DNA of 64,000 nt, from positions 26,879,700 to 26,943,699 of the forward strand of contig NC_065433.1 of the NCBI RefSeq assembly GCF_024362695.1, written 5' to 3'. Positions 34,401 through 42,850 of this stretch are shown here, piece by piece; the first letter of the stretch is position 1, and each line of letters opens with the position of its first letter. The DNA is from Pectinophora gossypiella. Lineage: Eukaryota; Arthropoda; Insecta; Lepidoptera; Gelechiidae. The position numbers and the translations under genes were made by a program. A model generated the notes under the pieces. It saw only the letters and a program-made list of their open reading frames with translations. It was not told where the DNA came from and did not search any database.

Positions 34401-36168
34401 TCTTTTATAACACGCTACGCGGACGAAGTCGCAGGCAAAAGCTAGTAAATTATAACAACATACATACATAAACTTAGGCCTATTTCCCACCGGGGTAAAC
34501 AGAGACTTCGCTTTGCTTCGATCCTGATACACTTCTCATGCTTCCTCCACATTCATCAATCGTTTCATACACGCACGCCGGTTCAGAATAGATCGACTGA
34601 ACCTTTTCTAAGGACATCTCCAATTCGGTCAATGTATGTCCTTCTAGGTCTTCCTCTGCCAGTCCTACCACCAACCTTCTGTAATCCTTCATCCTCTCTT
34701 TGTGTCCAAACCAACTTAACATTCCCTTCCCTTCTTAGTCTTCTCAGTCTTAGAATAACACTATTGTGCAGTGTTTTAATGAATATTTTGACAGCCCGAT
34801 CTACAGAGCGTGGCGGGAGGTGCACCAGAGTGCGAATTGCAAATGACTGTGATAATTTTTGTCACTTTGTATTAATTTAGTTTTAACGTTACACTTATAT
34901 TTGTACTATATTTTATATTATGTTAACGATTTACAATTATGTATTTATTTCTCCAATGTGTGGGTAGCCTTTTTACCTGAATAAAGAAATTATTATTATT
35001 ATTAGTCACTATATCGTCTCACACCACAACATAACTACCACTACTGACTGAAAATTCCAATTGATATCAACTTAGAATCATGGTCTAAATCATCCCTCAA
35101 AGTTTTCGTTACGATGTCACTAACACTCTGTATAGGCTATTTATTAGGTATTTATTAAAAATAAATACCCCTTTCGGTTGACTGAGGGGAGGCCTGTGCC
35201 CAGCAGCGGGCGGTTATGTATGTTATTATTAATAACATTACATTTCTAAACTTCCAGCAAAGCAAAGCAGTGACGTCGATGTTGGAGACGGACGTAGAGA
35301 CAGCGAGTGGGCGGTTCGACCCCTTCCTGTCATCCCCAGAACACTGCAATGCGCACGCGGCGGCGCTGCACGAGCTTGCCGTGTTGACCAGCCACTACCA
35401 TCCCACTGTCCGAGATGCTGCCCGGGCCTTGGTCGAGAACCGAGGACTGCCCGAACTGGCCAAAATGTAAGTCTGATCATGCTATAAGAAAACCAGGTAT
35501 GGTCAAAAGTGACAGCTAACATTTTAAGGTTAGCCCAGCTGACGTTGATCGACAGGCATAAAATTTATGGAACACACGTCAGTGTTAGGTGAAAAGCAGA
35601 AATTTAATACACTCTCTCAAAATTTTATGTTGGCCAATAACCCGACATAATTAAGTTACAGTACACGTCAAATGGGTTGCATATCAGCGAGTTCCCTTTT
35701 TTAATCGCCCGGGTTGTTCATTCGTGTTAAAATTAACAGTTGACAAACATCCGTCCCTTTCTTTTTCAGCGGAAAAGAAAATGACGGATATAACTTAAAA
35801 TTAAATTAGATATCTGCAGGAATCGGGGAAATAAGTCCGACATTTTATCACGTTTTTGTATGACTTCACTGTGTGCTTAACTGATTTGACTAGTTGGAAA
35901 TTAGCCTATTGTGTTAGGCTATGTGTTGCATAAGAAATAAAGATTTGTTATTAAAGTATTACTTTTTCTCATTTACAGGACGCCAGCGCACGTTTTCTCT
36001 CAATACGACGGGTCCCAGATGGCATTCAAACCAGCGATCCCTCCGCCAAAGAAGGCTTCGCAGCCGGCTAAGGTGAAACCACACCACGCGTGGGCACAGG
36101 CCTCCTTGAAAGAGTTTTGCGATTCCGTAGAAAATAATGTCAATATGACACTGCTGAGCGAGAGATGA
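19427..36168 (+). CDS. Noc3: Noc3, nucleolar complex protein 3 homologue
   Basis: Thirteen exons give 807 residues, close to the roughly 800 of human NOC3L: 19427-19432, 19536-19816, 21465-21676, 21952-22217, 24675-24840, 25293-25413, 28913-29126, 30093-30281, 31377-31558, 31950-32158, 33093-33271, 35258-35466, 35979-36168. All introns are GT-AG and every phase fits. Exon 1 encodes only Met-Ala. The N-terminus is lysine-rich and then strongly acidic (residues about 170-235), as in nucleolar proteins. The NOC3 domain spans about residues 230-310, with 'LVSRPHFNY' further on near residue 375. The CBF/Mak21-type region is in exons 9-12 ('FTHVINLEYYSDLVG', 'NVDPATFHAHLY', 'PEHCNAHAAALHEL'). The family pairs with Noc2 in 60S pre-ribosome maturation and export and also supports replication licensing. 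An AATAAA follows the stop by 5 bp. Introns are loaded with mobile elements, but no exon is broken. Confidence 0.95.
21865..21927 (-). mobile_element. SINE-B fragment in Noc3 intron 3
   Basis: About 60 bp matching the family body ('CTTACATCAGTAAATATAA', 'GGGACCAATGGCTTAACGTG') lie in the 275-bp intron and end about 25 bp before the exon 4 acceptor. Confidence 0.6.
22404..22500 (+). mobile_element. Retroelement tail fragment with (ATAC)n
   Basis: A short ATAC repeat is followed by 'AAACTCACGCCCGTTATCCC' and 'TGGGGTGGGCAGAGCCACAA'. The same motifs occur near 960, 38490 and 39545, so this is a piece of one dispersed family. It adjoins the damaged left end of Tc1 copy 2. Confidence 0.55.
22520..24172 (-). 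mobile_element. Tc1 transposon, copy 2, in Noc3 intron 4
   Basis: It is nearly identical to the element at 6375-8014 but inverted. The right tip is intact (TGATGAGAAGTG followed by TA). On the left the last 10 or so bases of the inverted repeat do not match: homology starts only at about 22521, with one inserted base. A short duplication of 'AGGAATAAATGTTAAATGT' also distinguishes it near 22580-22640. The element lies in the antisense direction within the 2.46 kb intron. Confidence 0.95.
22807..23835 (-). CDS. Tc1 transposase, copy 2 (canonical DD34E)
   Basis: This intact 342-residue frame has the same domain layout as copy 1: paired-like DNA-binding region, then D150, D244 and E279. The spacing between the second D and the E is 34 residues, the Tc1 standard. 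Differences from copy 1 are the missing isoleucine, C54 in place of S, H124 in place of D, and E330 in place of K. The protein could be functional even though the left tip of its own element looks damaged, in which case it could mobilise other copies but not itself. Being antisense to Noc3 it would need its own promoter. Confidence 0.95.
   Translation of the reverse strand: MDTSPTEAAQVVALLDSGLSQRVVAARLHLSLSSVHRVYKRYRETGLFTRRSGCGRNRVTSERDDRFIVTTSLRNRRLNAFQLQQRLRVVRRVAVSDSTIRRRLKDRGLVPHKPANGPKLTADHRRARLNFAREHLNWSYLQWSKVLFSDECKIMLYGNDGRNKVYRRDGERYAQCCIEEKVSYGGGSWTVWGGISADGKTELAFVSGPRLPALNCHRYVEECLEPHVMPYAHFIGNGFIFMHDNARAHTAGVVRDYLNEVDISIMEWPARSPDMNPIEHLWDELKRRIRARDPAPETLSQLQDAIQEEWDNIPQHVIVTLIRSMKNRMEAVIRARGGNTSY
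24236..24534 (-). mobile_element. RTE-like 3' end in Noc3 intron 4
   Basis: On the minus strand the sequence runs through 'GCATGGAGAATGCTGCACCG' and 'ACAAGAGCGTGGCTCTTAAA' into a (CTGATG)n-type tail at 24237-24250. Such ends with trinucleotide tails are common for moth RTE-class non-LTR elements. No protein frame is preserved. Confidence 0.65.
24889..25240. mobile_element. MITE-L copy 2 filling Noc3 intron 5
   Basis: The long inverted repeats run from 'CCGATTCCTGCAGACACC' to 'TTTACAGGAATTAGCACC'. The 452-bp intron is mostly this element; without it the intron would be only about 100 bp. Confidence 0.8.
25579..28478. mobile_element. MITE-L copy 3 split by a TTAA-flanked element
   Basis: The left half (25579-25770) and right half (28295-28478) join into a normal MITE-L. 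The insertion point corresponds to 'CGACAGAATTA' in other copies; the copy at 35.6 kb still reads ATTAAG there. All of it lies in Noc3 intron 6. Confidence 0.8.
25771..28294. mobile_element. 2.5 kb element with TTAA duplications
   Basis: The ends read TTAA-GGTGATGCGTTTC and, as reverse complement, TTAA-GGTGATTCGTTTTC, so there are short inverted repeats flanked by duplicated TTAA. TTAA is the classic piggyBac target. No transposase frame is present, so it would be non-autonomous. Inside are composite repeat pieces, including a tRNA-like stretch with a B box GGTTCAAACCC near 26140 and two copies of 'ACTATGCCCATACAGCCAT' near 27340 and 27775. Assignment to piggyBac is inference. Confidence 0.7.
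28639..28750 (+). pseudogene. Short retroelement coding fragment
   Basis: One frame reads 'DHPNPLASELTDLVN' followed by 'VVKRLKRSHV' before stops. This resembles C-terminal ends of moth non-LTR polyproteins rather than Noc3. It has no usable donor and does not fit the Noc3 alignment, so I do not count it as an exon. Confidence 0.35.
29143..29371 (+). pseudogene. Non-LTR reverse transcriptase C-terminal fragment
   Basis: Broken reading frames give 'WRWTGHMLRHLKPKWTKKV' and then 'RGRPVIRWSDKLKKT', the typical end of insect non-LTR reverse transcriptases. Frameshifts and stops follow. It starts right after the Noc3 exon 7 donor and abuts a MITE-L copy. Confidence 0.7.
29371..29669. mobile_element. 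MITE-L copy 4 with internal deletion
   Basis: Ends 'GGTGCTAATTCCTG' and 'CAGGAATCGGGGCC' are both present. The middle lacks about 75 bp compared with the 40.7 kb copy: 'CGTCTAAAAATT' joins directly to 'CGCCCGGGTTATTC'. It lies in Noc3 intron 7. Confidence 0.8.
29735..30036 (+). mobile_element. SINE of a second tRNA-derived family (SINE-C)
   Basis: The tRNA-like head is degraded ('GAAGAACTCTTGAATCTCAC'). The body is well kept: 'CACGTGCTCAGCGGTGAAGG', 'GAGGAAACCCACATTCC', 'GGTCAGACAAGGCAGTCGCT'. It ends near a short GATGAT tail. It lies in Noc3 intron 7. Confidence 0.75.
30683..30960 (+). mobile_element. SINE-C fragment carrying a nested palindromic MITE
   Basis: The head 'GAGAGCCGTAGTAGCCGAC' and 'GGAAGAACGCTTGACTGTC' is followed by a 138-bp MITE and then by the SINE body 'CCAGTAATTTTCGAATTCAT'. 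The insertion is in Noc3 intron 8. Confidence 0.75.
30758..30895. mobile_element. 138-bp MITE with TAA duplication inside a SINE
   Basis: The ends GGGTGGTAT and ATACCACCC are inverted, and the arms contain 'AAACTAATCTCAGCT' and its complement. TAA occurs immediately on both sides (30755-30757 and 30896-30898). A 3-bp TWA duplication is typical of PIF/Harbinger-type MITEs. Confidence 0.8.
31593..31922 (+). mobile_element. SINE-B copy filling Noc3 intron 9
   Basis: Head 'GCCGCTGCGGTCAAATGG', B box 'GCTCGAATCCC', body 'GGGGCCTTTGGCGGCTCAAT', and end 'CACACGATAAGAAGAAGAAG'. It occupies about 330 of the 391 bp of the intron. It ends about 27 bp before the exon 10 acceptor. Confidence 0.85.
32227..32552 (+). 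mobile_element. SINE-A copy in Noc3 intron 10
   Basis: Head 'CAGCCTCAGTGTTCTAGTGG', B box 'GGTTCGATTCC', and complete 3' end 'AGGCTGTTTATGTTATGTAT'. About 20 bp are missing near 'CAGCGCATTGGAGC'. It is one of the best preserved SINE-A copies here. Confidence 0.85.
32645..32822 (+). mobile_element. SINE-B 3' part in Noc3 intron 10
   Basis: The body from 'AAGCCTTTGGTCCCGGTTAC' to the 3' end 'CACATGATAGAAGAAGAAG' is present, while the tRNA-like head is absent. Just before it, at 32570-32640, lies a fragment of the 50.4 kb MITE ('GACTTTCCAGGGTACGTTCC'). Confidence 0.75.
33316..33440 (-). pseudogene. Non-LTR reverse transcriptase tail fragment
   Basis: On the minus strand the sequence encodes a remnant around 'GCCTTTGCCCAGCAGTAAG', the usual end of moth reverse transcriptase frames (…AxQQW…), preceded by 'AAAAATGGAAAGAGGAAAG'. 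It lies about 45 bp after the exon 11 donor of Noc3. Confidence 0.5.
33506..33759 (-). mobile_element. SINE-A copy, minus strand, in Noc3 intron 11
   Basis: The minus strand shows the head 'CAGTCTCAGTGGTGTAGCAG', B box 'GGTTCGATTCCC', and the body to 'GGTTGAGGGGAGGCCTGTAC', with small internal deletions. Confidence 0.8.
33901..34445 (+). mobile_element. Helitron-like element in Noc3 intron 11
   Basis: It begins TC after an A and ends CTAG before a T. A short hairpin (GCGGAC-GAA-GTCGC) lies about 10 bp before CTAG. These are the three terminal marks of Helitrons. It contains three diverged tandem units with 'CCCACGGGAACGGGAATTAG'-type cores and 'TGAAATTTGG' motifs, and no helicase. It is non-autonomous and 545 bp long. 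Confidence 0.75.
34480..34830 (-). pseudogene. Non-LTR reverse transcriptase C-terminal fragment
   Basis: Two overlapping minus-strand frames share one broken protein: 'LSWFGHKERMKDYR', then 'GRTGRGRPRRTYIDRIGDV' and a cysteine-containing end before a tail with 'TTTACCCCGGTGGGAAATAG'. At least one frameshift separates the parts. The tail is the full version of the 'cacgcctatttcc' fragments near 785 and 2240. Confidence 0.75.
35040..35133. mobile_element. MITE-T half copy
   Basis: One arm ('AATTGATATCAACTTAGAATC' shortened by decay, 'TCGTTACGATGTCACTAACA') of the palindromic family seen twice at 5.7-6.15 kb. It lies in Noc3 intron 11. Confidence 0.7.
35484..35829. mobile_element. Two MITE fragments filling Noc3 intron 12
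   Basis: At 35484-35545 lies one end of the family at 50.1-50.4 kb ('TATAAGAAAACCAGGTATGG'). From about 35548 to 35829 lies MITE-L copy 5, which lacks its left end. This copy keeps an uninterrupted 'ATAATTAAGTTACAG' where copy 3 carries the TTAA-flanked insertion. Confidence 0.75.
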
Positions 36169-36172
36169 TGCC

Positions 36173-36178
36173 AATAAA
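36173..36178 (+). terminator. Noc3 polyadenylation signal AATAAA
   Basis: A canonical AATAAA starts 5 bp after the stop codon, so the 3' UTR is very short. A GT/T-rich stretch follows within 40 bp ('TTTTATTTGTATATTTGTG'). Confidence 0.75.
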
Positions 36179-39100
36179 TTAATGTTTATTTTCTGATTTA
36201 ATTGTTTTATTTGTATATTTGTGCGTATGTTTGCTATTGCGTTGTTCCCTCTCTCTTTCTAGCTGTGATGGTTGGTGAAACCCGGTGTAATTCTTCAGGT
36301 TACGTAAGTGTACTCAGAAATAAAAAAGAAAAAAGTCAAAACGCACGCGTATATAAAGTAAAACGTTTTCTGAATTTTGTTTCATGCGGAATGCGTTTCT
36401 TTTTACTGTTATTATCTGATTTTCTCTATATCATACAAAAGAGCTATATGCGAATACTAATTTCATTTTACGGGCGTTATCATACTAGTGATTTGGGAGC
36501 GAGTTCCAAGCGAGGCGAGCGCGTAGCGTCTCTTCGCTCGTTTTGACCGTTCGCTTGCATTACCAGCGTGATAAGGACCTAAAACTAAGGCACTTATCCA
36601 CCGCCGAATATGAGCAAGATGCGATTATAGCTAGCAGCTAGGATACGGCGAGCAGTGAAAACTGAATGTGTAGTTTTGATAATTTTGTTGTTATCCCATA
36701 AAGAAAAAATGGCCACTGGCTGGCCTTTCGGCGTGAGTTTTGAGTGACAAGCGAGTATCGCTGTGCGAGTTTTGCTTGTCGCTGCGACAAACTAGTGAAA
36801 GACTTCTCGCCGGCAGTGCGAACAACCAGCGATCAGCTATCAATATACGAGGGATGTTCAATAATAAGTGAGACTGAGATACATACTCATTGGAAGTACG
36901 AAAATACTGGCAGGTAAAGTTAGGACATGTACTGAATATTTAAAAAAAGACAGACTAGTCGATATTCCATTGTTTTTTTTAAATAGCAGTCATTTGTTTA
37001 GGCCTTGTCGTGTTGGTGAAAACGAAGAAAATTGAAGTTATTGCGGTAATAAAAAAATACTTGTGCTTGAAAAATTATTAAAATAGAATTTATTTTGTCA
37101 GTCACTGTCACTATTTATTCAACAACGCTCGTATGTCTCTTATACTGCTGGGATAACGGCTGGAGGATGATGCCTCTAATTCTGGCACGATCTTTTGTTT
37201 GTTTTTAGCGAGAATTATTGATAGCTATTCGCTTCCTCACGGTGGTGGAAGAAGTGCCTTAATCCAGCCCCAGAGCTGGATGATTCGATAGCAGAGAAAA
37301 ACGATAGTATCGATAGTTTATGCAATAATATTCAGAAGCAATATTCACATTATCGATTGAAAAGTCACTATATAGCTCAAAACTCGATACATGTAAAGGT
37401 AACGATTTTTTCGCAACACTAAATCGCTTTACACCATAGACTCTGGTCTATGGCATAAAGCAATACGGACCTCCGCCTATACCACAGACATTTTGGCCTA
37501 TACACATGCACGTTTTTTAGAGATAAGTCCTTGTCTTTGACCAAACATTACATTATCTTTGATACACTGTATGCGAACCCCGAGGACACTATTTTTAGGA
37601 CAATCGAAATAAAATATTGTGTCTGGTGAATTCGACACCCATATTAACAATTAACCTATTTATTCGTAACGGTTATCATACCTATCTATTTCTTATTATT
37701 TGAAAAATTCTATTATTATAAAATTTATAGTAAAGAGGTTGGCCCCACTAGTCATATTCGCATACTCTTGGTAGGTATATTTATCCGAATTAAAGATTCA
37801 AGAAATCCATAAAGCAACACGGACCTCTGGCGGACCGGAAAGGCGTATTCACACTACGACCGAATATTATCGGACTCGAGTCGAAAAATCACGGATAGTA
37901 GAAAATTACTATAAGACAAAAGACACTATATATAGATATTTTTAAAATAACGCTAATGATATTGACCGCTGGATTTCGAGGATCCACCCCTATTCGATTT
38001 CTATGCCCTAAAAAGTTTTTTTTTCTCTGGCGTCATGACCCTAACGAGTTAGTTGAAGAGATCGCCCATTTCCCCATTTATGTACCCTCCAAGCCAAAAT
38101 ACCAGTTAGGTTGCCTATCTATAATTACGATATAAAAATCTAACAACTCGTAATTTTATGTTACAGTTTATAATCGGAGAAAAAAAAAGGAAAGTTACAG
38201 CATTTTTAATATTCTAATTTTAAAAATTAAGTTCTTTTTTAGTAATATTATAAATACTATTTATGGGTTTGACTTGGTTAGGGGAGCTTCAGCTGGATAT
38301 ATGATCCACGCAGGATATTTTATTTTTGTCGTTGCCTTCCAGTTGGTGCGCGGAGTGTATCCGAACGTAACGCGACTCGAAAATCTACACAAAATGGCTC
38401 CCATTTCAATAGCGGCAAAATTAAACAGCTTGTATATATATAGATAATCTTTCTAGCTTGGAAACCGAAATTGTGTTCCATTTACATTCGTCACGCCCGT
38501 GTCCCTCAAAGGGGTGGCCACAGCTGTAATTAATCGGAAGACAACTGGTGGCTATTAACAATATAGAAACCTCTGGATAAATAGGTTCCAGAGGTTTCTA
38601 ACAGTTTGTAGAAGCTTGGCTCCATATGAGATCTGATAACATCTTGACATTGTGGTCGATATGATCTCGTCTTGGCACATTTTACATGAAAATGTTTTTG
38701 TTGGAATTAATAAAAATATCAATAACTAACAGAGCACCTGTATTTTAATGTCTGAACATGCCTCCGCGCTCCATTCAGGTCAGAGGTACTCCGTTAGAAA
38801 CCTCTAGAACTTATTTATTCTATGCATCTAGGACAAATATGGCATTATCAAGTGATGGAATATTACTAGCCGTCGCCAGGGAAAATAAGAAGCTTAGTAT
38901 TTCACATTACTCTTGTACTGGGGTATTCTTAACAGCAAACACTCGAAATCCCAACCCTAAGGTTGCCTGGCATAAATTGCTGTTTAGCAATAAGGTCGTA
39001 TATTGTGCTTATTTTATCCGGCTGTTAACTATCATGTGTGTTACATGTGCAATAAAGAATTATTGATTGATTGAAGAACAAGTTTAGTAGCAAATAATAT

Positions 39101-40124
39101 TACTCTCCTTTAGACCCACCTGTACAACCCGGGCATGCGCATTACCGATGGAAGCTTCTAGATTTCCTAGAACAGAGTAACATGACCTAAATTACCTGCA
39201 CGCATACACCAGAGAGAAAGGTGGAGTCTACGTCCACGTTGAAACGAGACGGAAGTCCTTTGTCTACCATTTGCATTGTGCAAGATAGAGCGAGAAGGAA
39301 GGTATACGCACACAGATACATAAAGTCTAGTGCAGAGGCGCCGCTGCATTGATAAATCAATATGCGACTGTCGTGTGCCGCAGCGAATGGAAACTGCCGG
39401 TGCAGTGACCTATGCCCTTACGCGGCTATTTTCGATACATGAAAATTTATGAACAAAGAAATTACGCAATATTACAACACAATGCGAAACGCTCTATTGC
39501 ACAACAATCGATAACCTTATTACTAAATTTACACATACTTAAACTCACGCCTGTGCTCCTCTAAGGGGAGGGCAGAGACAAATAATCAGAAGAAACAATG
39601 ATAGTCATTTTAAGAAAATGCATCGGACTCTAAACCACTAAATTCCACTTTATGAGTTTGAATTCACGTTTGGATCATAGATAAAATTGATATGACGTGG
39701 TTTCCAGGACTTGTGCCCGGTTAATGGCAATAGGCTCACCCTCTATTACATGGGACTATGACATAGCTTATCCCACATATACATAGGTTATAGCATATCC
39801 TTCGTGCTTCGGAAGGCACGTTAAGCCGTTGGTCCCGGCTGTATTAGCAGTCGTTAATAACCACCAATCCGCACTGGGCCCGCGTGGTGGTTTAAGGCCC
39901 GATCTCCCCATCCATCCATAGGGAAGGCCCGTGCCCCAACAGTGGGGACGTTAATGGGCTGATGATGATGATGATGACATAGCTGGCGAGGAGTGAGTAT
40001 ACTATAAACGTTATATACTATACACATCTGCCTACCTCTTTAGAGATTCCAGCGTGATGCTATAATATAGTAATAATACAGATCTGCAATTTTGTCAATG
40101 ACAGTTTGGGTAAGTAGACGATTA
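36179..40124. other. Intergenic stretch between Noc3 and Ras2, left part
   Basis: No host gene is recognised. It contains a GC-richer dispersed repeat at about 36480-36830 ('GCGAGGCGAGCGCG'), a TATCGATA-bearing repeat at 37210-37420, palindromes at 37444-37465 and 38564-38600, and tail fragments near 38480 and 39540. A 3' tail ending in ATTGATTGATTG lies near 39055-39073. A partial SINE-like piece at 39795-39975 ends in a (GAT)n tail. The open frame at 38758-39066 has no recognisable domain and runs into that ATTG tail. Confidence 0.45.
38564..38600. repeat. 14-bp perfect hairpin
   Basis: TAGAAACCTCTGGA at 38564-38577 is exactly complementary to 38587-38600, with a 9-nt loop. There is no T-run after it, and its surroundings are repeat-derived. 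No function is assigned. Confidence 0.7.
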
Positions 40125-40455
40125 TTGCTTCTTCTTCTTATCATATGGATTGTGAGGTGAATTACCAACCTCATCAACCCTGGTGTCAGGGTTATTACTG
40201 AGCCACCAAAGGTCCCTGACATGGCTCATGTAACGACTACATACTTACATCAGCGAGTAGCAAACGGGACCAACGGCTTAACGTGCCTTCCGAAGCACGG
40301 ATCATCGTACTTTCGGACAATCAGGTGATCAGCTTGTAATGTCCTAACCAAACTAGGGATCACAAAGTGATTTTTGTGATGTCCCCACCGGGATCCGAAC
40401 CTGTGGCCTCCGAATCGTGAGCCCAACGCTCAACCACTGGATCACAGAGACCGTT
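40125..40455 (-). mobile_element. SINE-B copy, near full length, minus strand
   Basis: The minus strand shows the head 'CCAGTGGTTGAGCGTTGG', a B box with one change ('GGTTCGGATCCC'), and the 3' end 'CCATATGATAAGAAGAAGAA'. Confidence 0.85.
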
Positions 40456-40747
40456 ACGATTATTGCTAAAATAAACACCATGCAGCTGATTTGAAAGCTA
40501 AAAATCTGTCGAGATTTCGACGAAATGGTTTTAGAATTGGCGTAACTTTTTTCCCCTGACATACCGAATTCACCACCTGTCTTAGGACTTCATACCACTT
40601 GTCTGCATATAGTCGTAGAGTTTATGTATCTACCTATGTATATGTGGTATAAACTGATAATTTTCATTAATTATTTTAATCACGAAAAGGATGCGAGGTT
40701 GGTTATTCGACTCTAGTTATTAAATAACTTGTAATTTATACGTATAG

Positions 40748-41128
40748 TGGCCCCGATTCCTGCAGACACCTCCTAATTTTACTTTAAGTTATACCTGTCA
40801 TTTTCTTACCCGCCGAAAAGGAAAGGGACGGATGATTGACAGCTCTTAATCTTAGTAAGAAAGAGTACATGAATGAATAACCCGGGCGAATCAAAAAGGT
40901 ATCTCGCTGGTATGCAAGCCGTTTGACGTGTGCTGTCAACATAATTCTGTCGGGTTATTGGCCAATGTAAAATTTTTAGACGGTTGTTTTAGATTTGTGC
41001 TTAAAATTGACGTGTGTTCCATAAATTATATGCTTGTCGATTACCCGTCCCTTTCCTTTTCGGCGGATAAGAAAATTACAGATGTAACTTAAAATAAAAT
41101 TAGATGGTGAATACAGGAATTAGCACCA
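40748..41128. mobile_element. MITE-L copy 6, complete
   Basis: This uninterrupted copy of 381 bp serves as the reference: 'GGCCCCGATTCCTGCAGACA' at one end and 'TACAGGAATTAGCACC' at the other, with both long inverted repeats present. Central 'CCCGACAGAATTATG' is the point where copy 3 was interrupted. Confidence 0.85.
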
Positions 41129-41214
41129 GTATACCTATATTGTTTTAAAAGACGCGTTGATAATTAATTTGAATAAATTATTCTGATTCTCTATGGGTTT
41201 TTATAAATTAAACA

Positions 41215-41324
41215 GGGGGGTTAAAATGGCCACATCGAAGCAATTCATCTAAGAAAGCAATATTGCTATTTGACATTTGTTTGCATTGCGCACTTAATTT
41301 TATATGCGCAAATGTCAAATTGCG
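41215..41324. mobile_element. MITE-P copy 2, right end lost
   Basis: The left arm ('GGTTAAAATGGCCACATCG') and the centre are present; the element stops at 'GTCAAATTGC'. Soon after it follows a non-LTR fragment. Confidence 0.8.
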
Positions 41325-41395
41325 TATCAAACGACTATTCCAGAACAACTTTTAGGCATGTCGGAAATAAGGTATTTATTACGGAATAGTAAATT

Positions 41396-41506
41396 CAACC
41401 GTACGACGCCCACTGCTGGGCATAGGCCTCCCCCAAGGATCTCCACGACGATCGGTCCTGCGCTGCCCGCATCCAGCGGCTTCCCGCGACCTTCACCAGA
41501 TCAAAG
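41396..41506 (-). pseudogene. Non-LTR reverse transcriptase tail fragment
   Basis: The minus strand encodes a frame like 'DLVKVAGSRWMRAAQDRS' followed by 'SWRSLGEAYAQQWA', the classical last residues of moth non-LTR polyproteins ('CCAGCAGTGGG' at the DNA level). Confidence 0.65.
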
Positions 41507-42627
41507 ATAAATTAGAAAATTCTGATAACTAAATAAAGACAGATCTAAAGGTGACAAAAAAAGTATCCTTTTTTTCTATTTAACTTATTTATGAATTTTA
41601 ATAGAGAAAAAACGTTTTTCTATGACGTCACAGGTTGATTTTTCATACATTTTGAAAGTATTTTTTTGTTTACTTACTAAGAAATGCCGGGTCCCTTACA
41701 TAGGATTAAGGACGTTGGACTAACTACACGCCCGCATCGAACCGGGATAGGTGAATCATTTAATATAGACACTGAGAAGTCTAAAAAACAAGACAACGAA
41801 ACATTCTCATTTTTGTTCACTTTAACGTGATGTTTGCCACTAAAATAGGGTGTATGAAAAGTATTACACAAATTGATAGTCCACTGACTCAAAACAGATT
41901 CGAAATTGTTTGAAAAGGTAATCATTGTTAGGGCCGGTTGTGACGTCACATCATACTCTTATTCATTCGCAGATCCATCCAATACTGAATTTAACCATTA
42001 ATATATCGAATTCACCTACAGTATGCCTATTAGTAGATTGAATAAAACAGAAGAGTCAAATACCCTATTGATTTTTAATATTTATTTGATACATTTTCGT
42101 TTCACAAAGAGTCTAGTGAATATATATTTATATATTTTAATGTTAACTCACACAATGATTAGGCGCTGAGCAATCCGCGCCGCAAAAGAGTAAGCCATGG
42201 AGCGCCATATTTGTTTACAAAATGGCGCGGATTAAAGAGAAATCTGTAATCGACAAGCTTTCTCCCGCGGCGCGCATTGAATGGCGGCGTTATAAAAATA
42301 TTACTACATACAAACTAGAACACAAGTGTACTCGAGCATCGAGTGTTGCATGCTGTACAAGAAGGAATTTCATTTATAAAGAATGTCAGGGTGATATCTT
42401 TTAAAGAACAATGCTTGAAAGGACCATAAGCCTCATCTCATTTGATCGATATTAAACATACAGTTTCGGCAAAGTACCCAAAGTACATGTTCATTTAATT
42501 ATTATGTTATTTTTAATTTTAATGTACTTATTTTAAGATATTAACTTTGACACAGACGTTTATACGACTTAATATATCTAATTATAAACATTAATGTCAT
42601 AAACAGTGATCGGATTCGGGCGCTAAT

Positions 42628-42850
42628 TTGTATTGAAAATATCCCGCCCGCGAAACCGGACTGTTAAAAACCGGAAACCTAACAAATTTTAAGCCATCAT
42701 AACATTTTATTCGACCCGGGATTTTTATGGTTTTTTTTTACTTTTGTATTGAAAATATCCCGCCCGCGAAACCGGGACTGTTAAAAACCGGAAACCTAAC
42801 AAATTTTTAAGCCATCGTAACATTTTATTCGACCCGGGATTTTTTTTATG
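42628..42850. repeat. Tandem duplication, 116-bp period
   Basis: Two adjacent copies share 'ATCCCGCCCGCGAAACCG' and 'TTTTATTCGACCCGGGATTT', with only a few differences and small length changes in poly-T. No other copies were seen in the window. Confidence 0.8.

Noticed and set aside
36480..36560. GC-rich patch with GCGAGCGCG words as a promoter
   Set aside because: It looks like part of a dispersed lepidopteran repeat and no gene start follows on either strand.
38758..39066. 102-codon plus-strand open frame
   Set aside because: No recognisable domain or splice context, and it ends in an ATTGATTGATTG tail typical of retroelement 3' ends.
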